The notes: generated by a model from the sequence alone, not told the origin. Counted from the first letter of the stretch, positions 23,230 to 34,513 are shown. The stretch: 64,000 nucleotides of DNA from Sycobia sp. Sy_11 (GCA_018907035.1 JACCIC010000029.1:1320501-1384500), one strand, 5' to 3'. Numbers and translations are program-made.

Positions 23230-25535
23230 GTGCTTGACTCTTGCTTGTCACTCTTCTTCGCTCAGGGCCAGCTTCGGCCATCTTCTCGGGCTTCTCTACG
23301 TTGTGTTGGCTCTTTCTGTAATGGACTTGAAGGCTGTAAATGAGGTTTCTCCGTAGTGACTGGTTTCCTCTCAGCTATCGTTGGGACAGTGTTGGGGAAT
23401 CGTGCAAGTAGCCATTTCTTTACGTGGAGTCATTATATGCTATTTTCTAGCGCCACTCATTATCCGTCAACACTGCGCCATCGCTTCATTGCCGCGCTCC
23501 CGTGTGTTCTAATCTTTATTATTACTTATTCTAGTTTCCCGAATCATGCCTTATTTCGTCGCGTTAGTAATTCCTGAACGGTGTTTTCGGCTACTTTTGC
23601 TGCTATCGCGGTATGGGGACATGGGAAAAATCTCTATGGTATCTGAATCTGGGGATAAAGGGGAAACAGCTGGATGGTGTCCACTTCGCATCTACTTGTT
23701 GATGCAGACCGGGATGACGATTAGAACCGGTCGTTTGCCTTGGCCGATTACTCCTGCAACCTCCTGCAGGGTCTGCCCAGTCGTCTCTTGCGCTCTTGGC
23801 TGCGCGACTGTCGGGGGCTCGGCTTTTTCTAGCGCCTCATCTTCCTTTGCCACTTCTTCGGACATCTGCCGCGGCTTCTTATCGCCTTCACCTGGCGACT
23901 GCTTCGCGCTGTCGCCCTCCCCCTCTCCCTTCCAAGACGAAGCGGCAGAGGCCCGTCTCTCGGGACAAGCGATGTATGTATGTACATCCATTGTCTGGCT
24001 GCCATAGCGGTAGCAAAATTTGCTACTCCGCGGTTGTAGGCAGGTGGAGTACCTATGTCCTTCTTCACCGCAATTCCAGCAGTCATCCTTTTCCCGGCCT
24101 GTTGCTTGGAGAACGGCCTTGCGGGATAGGATGGGTGCGGTCGCTTGGAGAGTATAAAGTTCTCTGGGGAGGTGACTACCATCGTCATGAGCGCTGGTAT
24201 CTTTGGGGTTGCCGTAGCGGAATTTAGCATCGCTTGCTCCATGACGGGGCGATATAGGGTAACGAGGGGACCGGTTGTTCTTTGAATTCTAAAGGGATTA
24301 AAATCTTTCGTATATTCCAACCTGTAGCTGTCAGTTTGGCTGTTGATCCACTTATCTGGGCGCGGTAAGAAGATCTGGGACGTTTTACCGGCACAGGCTC
24401 CTTCTTCATATAGACCATCATTTTCCTTGAATTTTTTCGGGTTTATAACCTGGCCTTGCGCCTTCTCGTTTGTACTGCCCCTGTGTCCCCACGAACCGCA
24501 CAAAGGCACAGCGGTCTCCACGGTAGAGGCGAACCTCGCCAGCTTCCTGGGTACTTACGTATACGATAGGCGCTGGCTTCTCGAATCTAGCTGATCGCTT
24601 CGGCATAACTCGCCTATGGCATTTAGGGCCTGGCCGGTATGGTAAGTGGCTAATAGACTGTATTTGCTGACGTGTCGAATACGGTATTGCGTCTCGTGGG
24701 TTACGGTGGACTATAATGCGTTTACGGGACGCTTCCAACGGTCTGGTCTTGTGCGATGCATCACTGTCGGGCTTGTAACCCACGGATATGGTGTCGCGCA
24801 GGTCCTTATATCTTCTCGTGAACGGATTGAAAATCCAGTACTTTTCTTTTTTCCTACCTTTGTCCATATTTGCTGCCCCTGTTGATGTCGATGTGTTTGC
24901 TTTACATCGTTCCGGACGTTCGTAGTCCTGTGCGTTTTCCGTAGCTTCACGTCTACGTAGTCATCATAATTCCTTTACTTCTGTTGTTGTTGTAGTTTCC
25001 TGTCTTTGCAGACTATCCTGTTCAGCTACTTCTTCTGCTTCACCTTCTGATGGTGTGATAGTTTTACGTTTTTCCGGACAATCGCAGACGGTGTTATCTT
25101 CTGCTTGTTCCGTAGTTTTGCGTCTTTCCAGACGTTCGCTCTCCTCTTGAGCTATGTCGCTGGTGGCGGTAGGGGGTGGATGGGGGTATTCTCTGGGTCG
25201 TCGAAGGGGGAATTGTTGGTGCCCAACAAAGACAGCGCAAATGATTTTTCATTGACCGGTATGGGTATTTTCGGTCCGGGTTTATCGACGCCTAATTCCT
25301 GAGTTGAGTCCGGGCTGAACTCAATCAGGTTTCCTATTTCTTTTTCGTTTTCTCGCTGGTGCAGAGCTTGGACTAGTTTGGGTGTATCGAAAGTTTGCGC
25401 GCCGTCACGTTGGCGCCCTTGCGTCGCCTGCCCATGTGTCCCTAGGACTTGCGACGTAGTCGCGTTTACGCGTGCCGAGCCCGTTGGATTTGGGGTAAGA
25501 ACATCCCCTGGTCGACGCGGTTGATCGATCAACAA
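23230..25535 (-). pseudogene. Element D: Pro/Glu-rich region with CCHC zinc knuckles, downstream of integrase
   Basis: This coding-like minus-strand region is spread over three frames. From 25535 a Pro/Gln/Thr-rich frame (127 codons, with PKLVQALHQREN and KPGPKIPIPV) extends toward 24960. A basic segment at 24867-24418 has WIFNPFTRRYKDL and VRLYRGDRCAFVRFVG. A 230-codon frame (24521-23829) overlaps, with PDKWINSQTDSYRLEYTKD. Near 24085-24040 a third frame shows CWNCGEEGHRYSTC, a perfect CX2CX4HX4C knuckle. A second knuckle follows near 24015 (CYRYGSQTMDVHTYIAC), with Tyr replacing its second Cys. A charged tail runs to 23692. It resembles a gag but lies after integrase, so it is either an extra 3' ORF or gag of another, pol-less element. 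Frameshifts break it. Confidence 0.5.
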
Positions 25536-25559
25536 GGATCAGCGCAACCCTCTGCCTCT

Positions 25560-26240
25560 GCCTATGTTGGGGAGCATCGTCTTAGCTGAAGGTACATATG
25601 GAGAAACGAGATGGTGCGTTAGGGGCATAGTATTTTTTTATGTCCGAAATGTGTACTCTGGTTTTCTTCCTGTCGTCTATATCTTCTAGCTCGAAGATGA
25701 CACGGGATATTTTCCTAGGGATATTTCCTAGGAAGGACTATTAGGAATGGAGCAATAAACTTCGGTGCTAGTTTTGCTGCGAATCTATCCGGCCCTGATC
25801 AGAATACATCGTTTCTCCTACAAACCGTCTCATTTTCCTCGAACGAACTTTCTCGTCTATTCCTGTTATAATAGTGTGCCTGTTTCTTGCTGGCTACACA
25901 GAGGTTTTTTCTGACTAATTCATGAATGATGGTTAGTTTCTTCATTCGATTTGGCCAGTCAGCAGGCTATTAATGGCTGACGTGGTGGATTGGATGTGCG
26001 GAGGTTTCTATACGTGAGCATCTCTTTTGGGTTTCTACCGAAATTTAGGAAGGCTGGCGAGGCTTGCGTACTGGCATGCATGGACGTGTTCATGGCGAAG
26101 GCCAGTTCGTGTAGGTGGATGTCCCAATTTTTATGATCTTCTTTTACGAAGATTGAGATAATGCCTTTGAATGTGCGCTCTACCCGCTCTACTGGTTTCG
26201 CCTGTGTTTGCTCTACTGTTCGCGCGTGTCACGAAGTGTC
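25560..26240 (-). pseudogene. Element D: integrase C-terminal part
   Basis: Read on the minus strand from 26220, the sequence begins in PVERVERTFKGII, the family block that carries the catalytic Glu of the DDE integrase. It goes on through AFAMNTSMHASTQASPAFLN, FGRNP and KKQAHYYNRNRR to a beta-rich end with KLAPKFIAPF. Stops are few (one near 25740) and frame changes rare. The first two catalytic Asp residues and the zinc-binding N-terminus are missing, because the sequence joins directly to the protease fragment upstream. Confidence 0.7.
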
Positions 26241-26243
26241 TTA

Positions 26244-26560
26244 CTATATTTTTAGGCGAATGCCAAGTCGCTTTGGCCCATTAATCGTCATTTGCAACAG
26301 TATCAGTATATCCATCCCTAGGATGATATCATATGTCAATAAGCTAGATACTCTGAAGCGCGTCGAAATCTGTTGCCCATCTATTTTCAAGATTAGATCT
26401 ATTTCTCCGTCGTTGGGGCAGATCTGGGCATCTGGCAGCTGCATGAACGATGTGATTGGTATAATGGCTATCTTCACAAGCTTTGCAGGATGTGATCCAA
26501 TATATGATTCGGGTGTCCCCGGATTCACCAATGCTGGAAATATTTTTCCTAATAATTCAA
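26244..26560 (-). pseudogene. Element D: aspartic protease fragment
   Basis: The 95-codon frame has VNPGTPESYIG at the active-site position, CPNDGEIDLIL in the middle and DIILGMDIL at the end, the same order as in element C. The catalytic Asp is read as Asn (AAT, one transition from GAT), so the enzyme is inactive. Right after DIILGMDIL the RT, RNase H and N-terminal integrase are missing, and integrase C-terminal sequence follows within about 60 bp. Confidence 0.7.
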
Positions 26561-26789
26561 TATTTAAAAAAAATCGATTATCATGCTCCCGAATTGGAGA
26601 CGTGCGTCGAGAGTCGTTAACATCCGTGGCTGTTATTGATGCGCGTTCGCGTTATTCACGCCGACAGTTGTTTGCAGAGTCTTGTCGTACAGGGTAGTAG
26701 GGCCGACTCCGATAGCGTCTTCCCTTACGCGTTTCCCGCGGTCCTCCTGTTCGGGCTGCAACACGTGCAGTTTACTGTTGTGACGCGAT
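26561..26789 (-). pseudogene. Element D: linker between gag and protease
   Basis: A minus-strand linker with a FPAL-like lead into the protease. No motif is otherwise visible, and frames are broken. Confidence 0.4.
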
Positions 26790-26945
26790 CTTCACTGCAA
26801 TTATAACAGAAAATGCGTTTCCGCTCGGGGCATCTATTTGCCCAATGGCTTCGTCTATTGCATATCCAACACGGCCGATCATTTTCGCCGTGGTTTCTTC
26901 GTTCCGAGCGTGGTCGCGGTGACTCACGACGTGTTCTTTCATTCA
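26790..26945 (-). pseudogene. Element D: gag C-terminus with two zinc knuckles
   Basis: On the minus strand one open frame gives an Arg-rich stretch (RTRRESPRPRSERR). Next comes CWICNRRSHWANRC (CX2CX4HX4C), and then CYNCSEDRVTTVNC. The second motif aligns with the second knuckle of element C (CYNCGEQYVTTKSHARC). Upstream gag is cut at about 26945 by the nested R1-clade element; the N-terminal gag continues beyond it at 30343. Confidence 0.7.
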
Positions 26946-27035
26946 GCGTGTAATCACAGCTCTATGGACTCAAAATGTCCAGAATACAAGGCTGCCATGG
27001 AGAGATTAGTTAACTCCACAGATTATGGTCAGTAA
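26946..27035 (+). pseudogene. R1-clade element 1: ORF1 C-terminal end
   Basis: The frame ending at 27035 reads SKCPEYKAAMERL before the stop. CP.Y..A...L is the usual tail after the zinc knuckles of R1-clade ORF1. Everything upstream is missing, which fits 5' truncation during target-primed reverse transcription. The stop overlaps the ORF2 start by 11 bases (27025-27035). Confidence 0.55.
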
Positions 27036-28190
27036 TGCAAGGGATAATCGCAGTAGACTTGTCCTGCGCTGCGCGCAGCTAAATGTCAGAAGAGTACGCA
27101 GGGTCACTCCAGGGATAAGATCTAAATGTGTGGAAAGAGCAGTAGACATCCTGCTTCTCCAGGAATCATACCAGCGTGCCGGCCGAATAGAGGGGTTCGG
27201 GCTGCGCACCAGGATAGTATATGTGGATGGGCAAATCCCCTGGGCGGCTATAGTAGTCCTCAAATCGGAGGTGACAGTGCTTACATTAACGCGCCTAACA
27301 AATACGCACTTCGCTGTAGCGGAGGTTAGGTTACGTTCTTTAACGATGTATGTGGTCAGTGGATACTTCCAGCTGAGCCACGACGTAGGGGTACACTTTA
27401 CACACCTAAGTAAGGTGCTGCACGCACTTCGGGGGAGGACGGTGCTAATAGGTATTGATTCCAATGCTAGATTTCCCCTGTGCGGGTCTGATCACACCGA
27501 CCGCAAAGTTGAAGAATTGGAAAACTTACAGCGCAGTGGAATCTCCGGATCGCCAATGTCTCCAACGAAGTTGAAGAAGGAAATGTGGACGTAACTCTTG
27601 TCACCACGAATCTCGAGACACTCATCACAGGATGGGTCGTCAGAGAGGACTGGACCTCGAGTGATCACAGAACGATCAGGTTCCTCCTTAATGGAGCAAG
27701 CACACCTGCAAGTTCAGGTGCTACAAATCAGGGAAACAAGATAAAGCGATACTCCACACAGAAAACGAACTGGATTTCTTTCTGCGCTGTACTCGAGGAT
27801 GAATGGGACCAGGTCCCTAAAGAAATGCCCGGCTCCAAAATGGAGACAATCGAGAGAGTTCGCTCATGGACAGCCACTTTGAGGAAAGCGTGCAATGCTG
27901 CTATACCGAGGAGTAGCGTAGCTGTTAGGAGGGTTCCTTCGTGGAACCCTGACTTAGATAGGATGAAAAGGGCTACAAGTCGAGCCCGTCGAGTACTCCA
28001 AAAAGAGCGTGGTCCCGTCAGACGGGAACACCTCAAGAAAGAATAGTAAGCGGCCAGAAACGAGTATATCCGTAGACTCAGGCATACTAAAGAAACGAAA
28101 TGGCAGGACTTTGTCACTGTAAAGGGTAATCAGAACCCCTGGGGAGTAGCTTACCGACTCCAAGTTGGTAAGCTTTCCATTAAAGAAATT
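27025..28190 (+). pseudogene. R1-clade element 1: ORF2 endonuclease domain and linker
   Basis: Starts at ATG 27025. The first frame (to 27594) shows an AP-endonuclease fold: LRCAQLNVRR, then VDILLLQESY (catalytic Glu), then VVSGYF and TVLIGIDSNAR. The next frame from 27585 carries DWTSSDHRTIRFLL, the SDH motif of the active site. A frame change lies near 27560-27590. From 27740 on comes a linker rich in Arg/Lys, and a stop at about 28045 is followed by continuing similarity in the same sense. The endonuclease would nick target DNA for insertion. Confidence 0.75.
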
Positions 28191-29360
28191 ACTTGCAACG
28201 TCCGTCTGGATGATGACACCTATACGACGGACTGGGTGAACACCGCTACGGCAGTGCTAAACACCCTGTTCACTCCAGACAATTTGCAGGATGAAACGCA
28301 AGAGCAAAAAGATATGAGGTCCTTAGCTAACGCTCTCCGTTCGGGGGGAGCCCAGGTTGAATTTAATATTACCGAGTTGGATCAGGTCATGGCCAAGATG
28401 AAGGTGGATAAGGCCCCAGGCACAGACAGCTTCGAGTTGGACATTATTCGAACAGCACTACCGACCATTAGGCAGGACCTGATTAACATATACAACTCGT
28501 GCTTGAGATTTTCGGTCTTCCCTAATGAGTGGAAGGTTGCCCAAATTGTCACAATCCGAAAGAGTGAGAACAAACAACCTGAGGACCCTGCGTCCCTACA
28601 GTCCCATTTGCCTCTTACAACTGCTCGTGAAAACCCTTGAGGCTCTGATACTGAACAAGTTAAATAGGATCATTGAAACGAGTTTATCTTCTAGACAGTA
28701 CGGCTTCAAGAGAGGGCGTTCTGCAGAGGACGCCATTATTCAGTTGCGTAAGTCTGTGAGTAAATTGAGCAGAAAATATGTTGTAGCAATCTTTCTGGAC
28801 ATTAAGGGCGCCTTCGACAATGTCTGATGGCCCGCTGTACTAACAGCATTGAAATGCAAAACATGCCCCAGGAGTCTCTACAAACTAATAAAAGATTGCC
28901 TGAAGGGCCGTCGAGTCCTTGTACGAGATGGCTTTGAGGAAGTACAACTTGGGGTCAGTAAAGGATACCCTCAGGGATCCGTACTGGGCCCAACTCTGAG
29001 GAACCTAGTTCTAGACCCCTCCGTTGGCAGCTCTCAAAACTAGGGTGCAAAGTCATTGCGTATGCAGACGACATCGCACTCCTGGTGGAGGGAAACTTGC
29101 GTAGGGAGGTCGAAAAAAATGGCCAGAGTTACATTGAAGAAGTGGAATCCTGGTGTCGCCTCAATAAAATCAGGCTGGTCTCTCAGAAATGTGAAATGTT
29201 GATTCTGAGAAGGCACCTTCACCCGAAAGTCCCCCCCCCCCCGAATTTCGGTCGGCAACTCAAGGGTGAAGGAATTAGAAAGCCTACGATACCTTGGTAT
29301 CCACTTCGGCGAACATCTTACAGTCGGTTGCCATTTGAAAGCGGTACAGTCCAAATATGT
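28191..29360 (+). pseudogene. R1-clade element 1: reverse transcriptase
   Basis: RT blocks appear in order over several frames: KMKVDKAPGTDSFELDII near 28395, YNSCLRFSVFPNEWK near 28490, and QYGFKRGRSAEDAI near 28700. Then come AIFLDIKGAFDNV (first catalytic Asp) near 28790, GYPQGSVLGP near 28970, and AYADDIALL near 29058, the catalytic Asp pair. Frames switch near 28600 and 29040, and a stop follows FDNV at 28825. Homopolymer runs (Gn at 28340, C11 at 29230) mark probable frameshift spots. The element is inactive. Confidence 0.8.
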
Positions 29361-30095
29361 GGACTTGTTTAACAGGATTGGACGTCTCGCAAGATGGAAA
29401 TGGGCCCTTAAATTTAAGGCGTTTAGTACTATCTAATCCGGGCTGTTCACATCAGTCGCTACTTACGCAGTGGCAGGATGGCACGATTTGATGTGTGTAG
29501 AACAGTAACGCAAGTTGGCAAGTACTCAAACGCACGCGCTCATTAGTCACCGGCGCGTACAGAACTACCTCAACAGACACCCTAGCAGTGATAGCGGGAA
29601 AACTCCCCATTGTGCTAGAATGCAGGCGTAGAGCGGAACTGTACGTGAATTGGTGAATGGTATCTGAAAGATATCTCGATGACTGGCAGAAAATGTGGAA
29701 TAACTCGACAAAAGTTAGACAGACAACCATTAGGCTGTCTATCTAATGTCAGAGGCAGGATAAAGACATACTGGATCTGGCCGTCGCGATGGTTAATCCA
29801 GTTCCTCACTGGGCATGGGGACTTTAAGTCATATCTCTCTCGCTTTCATCTGAGAGAGAACGATACATGCACATGTGGGGAGGTGGACACACCACAGCAC
29901 GTTCTGACTGTCTGTCCTAAATACAATGAAATTAGGAACAGGTTCCAGAGAGAAAACAACACCTCTATTGAGGTTAGAGCTCTATTGAGCCAGACAAATT
30001 ATAATGCTTTCGAAAGTCTAGTCAAAGTGCTCCTTCAAATAAAGGAGTCTCTTGAAGCAATACAATATCTGCTACAAAGTGCAATAAATTATTAG
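29361..30095 (+). pseudogene. R1-clade element 1: ORF2 C-terminus with Cys/His motif
   Basis: The last frame (29679-30095) has GHGDFKSYLSRFHLRENDTC followed by CGEVDTPQHVLTVCP. This is the C-x-C...H...C signature near the end of R1/Tad-type ORF2 proteins, with the standard HGxFxSYL lead-in. The stop at 30093 is the family-typical end. The segment 29361-29678 is coding in broken frames. Confidence 0.75.
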
Positions 30096-30330
30096 CAACT
30101 AAGCAAAGCCAGCCTATACACTGGCAACCAACTCTAGTCTGAATTTACAAGGTGCAATAAAAATGGTTCGGAACCCACTAAAAACTGTAGGTCCACAAAA
30201 GTCGCATTGATGTACAGATGTGCACCATTGAAAACAGCAGCAATACTGCAAGGCTCTGGAGCACAACCGGCCGATAAAGTAAAAGCTAGGTGCAGCCGGG
30301 AATGTTTATGTGCAACAAAGCATAACTGAG
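30096..30330 (+). other. R1-clade element 1: 3' untranslated region
   Basis: About 235 bases without coding potential separate the ORF2 stop from element D gag. There is no long poly(A); the right edge lies in the T-rich run near 30330-30345. No target-site duplication could be matched to the left edge near 26945. Confidence 0.5.
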
Positions 30331-30342
30331 CAACCTTTATTT

Positions 30343-30921
30343 TTATTTATTTTTTTTCTGCATCCACAGGTTATAGGGGTCACTCCATGGTCCTGGTAGA
30401 TTGTACCAAGGATTTACCATGGTTGCCGCTATTTTCTCTGCCCCCGGAAAATTTGTGCTGTGGGCCGGTGCTGATGGCCATTGTCCCATATTATACTCTC
30501 CGAACGGGATATTAATGGGGAAACACCATGGCGGTGTCGTCGTGACTGATTTTGTTTGGAGACTCTGCTGAGCGGCAGCATTCAGCGCTTCCACGTTAAC
30601 AGCTGTTGCTTTATTAGCTTTTATCTCATCTATTGTGTTCAGCTCCGTGAAGTTTAAGACTTCTGATATCTCCGAAATGTCTGGATGAATCTCATCGATC
30701 ATTTCATTCCACTCAGCAGCGCTGTTTCCAAAAAGTCGTCGCAGCTCAAATCGGACTAATCTGTCACGAAGAGCTTTAATATTATCTTGCGTTTTGATGT
30801 TGTGTTGTCTTGCTACTTGAGTAAGTTGTTCTGGTGTCATTACTGTGAAAAGGCTATTTAACCTTTTTTCTTCGTCGGCCAGTGATTGACTTGTTGATGG
30901 CTTTTCCTCCATTTTACTCAA
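30343..30921 (-). CDS. Intact 192-aa gag-like ORF of element D with SAP-like N-terminus
   Basis: This is the cleanest open frame in the window: ATG at 30921, no interruption for 192 codons, Ser/Glu-rich start. Residues about 30-58 (PEQLTQVARQH, then KALRDRLVRF) look like a SAP-like helix-turn-helix often seen near the N-terminus of LTR-element Gag proteins. An acidic helix follows (EWNEMIDEIHPDISEI). The C-terminal half is rich in Pro, Trp and Asn. The stop occurs in an A-rich run just where the R1-clade insertion ends, so the original protein was longer and continued into the zinc knuckles at 26945. A leader and PBS lie upstream on the same strand. The alternative, an unrelated host gene, cannot be excluded. 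Confidence 0.55.
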   Translation of the reverse strand: MSKMEEKPSTSQSLADEEKRLNSLFTVMTPEQLTQVARQHNIKTQDNIKALRDRLVRFELRRLFGNSAAEWNEMIDEIHPDISEISEVLNFTELNTIDEIKANKATAVNVEALNAAAQQSLQTKSVTTTPPWCFPINIPFGEYNMGQWPSAPAHSTNFPGAEKIAATMVNPWYNLPGPWSDPYNLWMQKKNK

Positions 30922-33387
30922 GTATATATGACAGTGATTAAAAAAAATTATAACTATATATATCTAGTTTATATATAATTTAATATATAATTATACGTTA
31001 GAATCGTGTTTTTTCACCTATTGTTATATCTGCTCATATACACGTCTATTGTACTTATAATTGTTGCTTTATAGGTTTGATAAAAAAAATCTATCTATAC
31101 TTAGATTTATGTTCACTTATAACTATCAGTCTTTTCTTTTTTTTTATAATAGTTAGCTTATTCTGTTAAAATGCTGTATCGTTAGTCTTTATTCCTTTGT
31201 TTTTTTTCATACTTACTTTATTTTATTTAACTCTGTACTTCTATTTCTGAACTAAATCCTAAAACAATCGTTGTATTAGGTAAGTATTTGTTTTGTCTAT
31301 CTCTCTCTTTTTTTGATTATTATGATTTTATTTTCTAATATTTATTAATTAATGATGTTCCTATGTTTATTATGCAGGTACGATTTTACTGAGGAATTGT
31401 AAAGGTTACTAATTTTTCTTGTTGCTGATAAAAGAAAATGATTAATTTTTCTTGTGAGCTGAAGCGATAGAAAGAGATAACAATTCTAGAAAAATTTTCA
31501 AAAAACGCTGAAGTTGAAATAATTTAATTCAACATCCTTTTTAGCGTTACTACAAAATTAGAGAAAATTAAAAAAAAAATTATTTATTTATTACTTATTA
31601 ATTTTTGTTATTAAATAAATGAATTTTATATCCTCGTTGACCTTTTAACTGGTTATTTTAAATGTGAACTCTATTATCGACTTCTTTTTCCAAGTGGCAT
31701 GTTATTTATTTATTTATTAATTTATTTATAAATTTATTATTATTAATTATTTATGTTGGTTGTATGTTCTCTAGTTCATATTGCTATTAGGTTACCTGAT
31801 TTTGCTTATGCCTAAATAATTTCCTTGCCTTTCTATCTTGGTGCTGATTATTTATTATTTATTATCTGTTAACTATTTGTTTAATAATTGTAGCTTAGCT
31901 ACTACGCTGAACAATATGTAGTATTCCTCGTTAGCAGAAAGAAAGAACTTGAGGTTTGATTGATTTTTCCTTTTTCATATATTGCTTAAAAACTTGATTT
32001 ATTAATAGAAAATTTATTTATATTGTTTTTATTGTTAAATAGTTGTTATCCTAATTTGAAATTATCTGTATATCTCTTCTATGGCCTCATACTGTTAGAA
32101 TTTTCCAATCTTGTCTAAACGTAACTTATTTTCATTCACCTCTATGTATATATAGACTTACCACATGAGTCCTCTATTTTCCAATATTGTTTATCTATTT
32201 CATTATTGCCTCATAGTAGAAACCCGCTTTTAAATATATATTCTTTTTATGACAGTTATACTAACCCCATACTGTGCAAGTATAAATTGTTTATTTATCA
32301 CTTATTTAACTCCCAGTTCTTCTGCTTATTGTTAAAGTATTTTGCAGTGAAAGTGCGATATTTACAATTAGTTCTGTCTAGCTATACGTTATATGAAATA
32401 GAAACGGCGTGTGGTACAAAAATACTTTCAAAGTATTTTTGCAAAAATTTATAATTATTTATAAATATTTTCCACTTTAATACCCACTATTGCTGTAGCC
32501 GACATGAGTCTAATATACTTTCTTGGGCCAGAAAATTCCTTTTCCTTTCCACACTTTTAATATTTTTAAATTCTCACCTATATGTGCTACACTTGACATA
32601 TAGGTTATACGTGCACTAAATGTTTGGTATAGTAGATAGGTATTAACTTTTTGTACATGTTAACATCACTGGCACTTTCACTGATTTTTATTAAACATTA
32701 TGAAATGCTATAATAAGAAAAGCATGTGCTCGCTGGAACCTTCGCTGATTATTTTTGACTTGTACGGAGGTAAATCACACAACGTACACACAGATAAACA
32801 CCTATATTACCTCTATTAAATGTAAAAAATAATTAAATACACATCTAACAATTTAACTGTAGCATATCGATGATCCTCCTGCTCCTCAGCTTACTAGCCA
32901 ATAAAAGAAAATACATCAACTTAGAAAACTCTTCGGTTAAATACCACTTGCATGGCTCCTCGAGGACCTGTTTTCACTATCAGGTTTTTTCAGTCAAAAT
33001 TGGTTTTTCTGGCTAAATCTTTCTAAATTTTTATTTACACTGTAGATGTAGTTGTACTGAGCCAGTTGGGTCTTGCTGAATCAAGAAATTTGACTTTTTT
33101 CTGAGTCTGCCAAAATCTGTATCTACTGGCATACATACAGCGTGGCAGCTGTCAACTGATACTGCTCAATCATATAGGCTTCTAATGCCAGTATGATTTT
33201 CTTAGCCTGATTGTACAGATTTTTCAGAGAAATTTGCCACTAGCTTCTTCAAGCTAGTGAGTTGGACGACAGGAAGAAGGACAGTCGTACACCGTTCAGG
33301 GTTTTGTTTTTTAAATTACTTATAAAAACATGTTCATATGAGATATTTAAAGAAAAGAATGATGTTTATATGAAATATGTATTGCAG

Positions 33388-33443
<56 letters not shown>

Positions 33444-33950
33444 AATATGATAATGTTATATAGATTATATAGAAAAAATGAAGTGAATATTTATCTCAAT
33501 AATGAATTTATAAATATGACAGCATGCAGATGCAATATAAGTACACAACATTTGAACATAGTATCATGTAAATAACTTGAAATTATATTCTTCGAACAAA
33601 TCTTAATATATGACGATACTTATTTTACGGGGACACGGCTGACTCGAAATTACTTAATATTTACACTTAAATATCGACGAAGAGAAAGTGAATTTTTAAC
33701 ACGAGGGGTGAGGGGATATTCATATAGTCTGTACGACGCTTATGTCGTTCTTACCGGCTGCGTCTGCTACGCGCAACGGCGCGACTGTGCATATTCGTGC
33801 GTCGCTCTCCAACATGGCCGTATGTGTCTGCCACGTGGCGCATTACACGGCCCGTTCTTGCTTTTTCTGTTTGTTTTGATTTTCCGACCGCAAATCTGCT
33901 TACGCGCATTCTACTAGGAATTTTTATTATTTTGTCCGTCGGGTTTCACT
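30922..33950 (-). other. Long AT-rich leader of element D
   Basis: About 3 kb without coding sequence lies between the primer-binding site and the gag ORF. T-rich on the plus strand. Elements A and B of the related type also have long non-coding leaders (1.6-2.0 kb), which supports the reading. The parts 32960-33300 and 33690-33950 have more even composition. An (AT)n tract is at 33390-33440. Additional insertions inside this leader are possible. Confidence 0.45.
33390..33440. repeat. (AT)n microsatellite
   Basis: Pure AT repeat of about 50 bp inside the leader of element D. Confidence 0.9.
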
Positions 33951-33962
33951 TGTTGGGCGCCA
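33951..33962 (-). promoter_or_regulatory. Primer-binding site of element D (tRNA-Lys type)
   Basis: On the minus strand TGGCGCCCAACA starts at 33962, 10 bases after the end of the LTR segment. It is the same 11-base tRNA-Lys complement as in element A, and this fixes the minus-strand orientation of the whole element. Confidence 0.7.
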
Positions 33963-33972
33963 TTTTATAACC

Positions 33973-34227
33973 CTACTTTTGCGGGTTACTCACCTCTGAT
34001 ATCTCTGGTGGCGTCGGCAACGCTAAAGCTAGAAATCGGGAACGGAGAACGCGAATGACTAAGTGGATCTGTTTCAGGTTACAAAACAACGTATTTACTA
34101 CAAATCTCAATTACAACACTCCTTAGCCTAAACGCGACATATCACTTATGATTTCGCGAACTCGCGAATTACACATACGAGTTTCCGCGCGACGGCGACG
34201 AACACCACGGAGCAGGTTCCGCGGACA
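33973..34227 (-). repeat. LTR segment of Gypsy element D, 5' copy
   Basis: A direct repeat of 22382-22637 about 11.6 kb away, 255 bp long. Shared landmarks are TTTGCGGGTTACT, CTCTGATATCTCT, CGCGACATATCACTTATG and GGAGCAGGTTCCGCGGACAT. The match stops at the same base in both copies (after GCGGACAT); Helitron-like sequence starts here at 34228. Next to it (33962) lies the PBS, so this is the 5' LTR. Confidence 0.7.
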
Positions 34228-34513
34228 TTTTTTAAGAGAAATTCGGTAAACCATTAGAGTGTTCATTGATTTGAAAATACATATTTAATTTCGATCTAAC
34301 GTTATTATGATGTTAATAATCCGCGCTCCAAAAAATATAAATATGCAAATTTAGTAGTGACAGGAGTTATTCAATACAGTCACCCACTGCCGATGCTTCA
34401 GAGGGACCCCAAGATTAAATTTTTGATTATTTTTCGAGAAATATTCTCAGAGGTGGGTAACCCAATAAATGGGTTACATTACTATTTTTAGTAAAGCCGA
34501 GACGACGGATGCT

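Noticed and set aside
27006..27464. 152-codon minus-strand frame
   Set aside because: Antisense of the endonuclease coding region of the R1-clade element.
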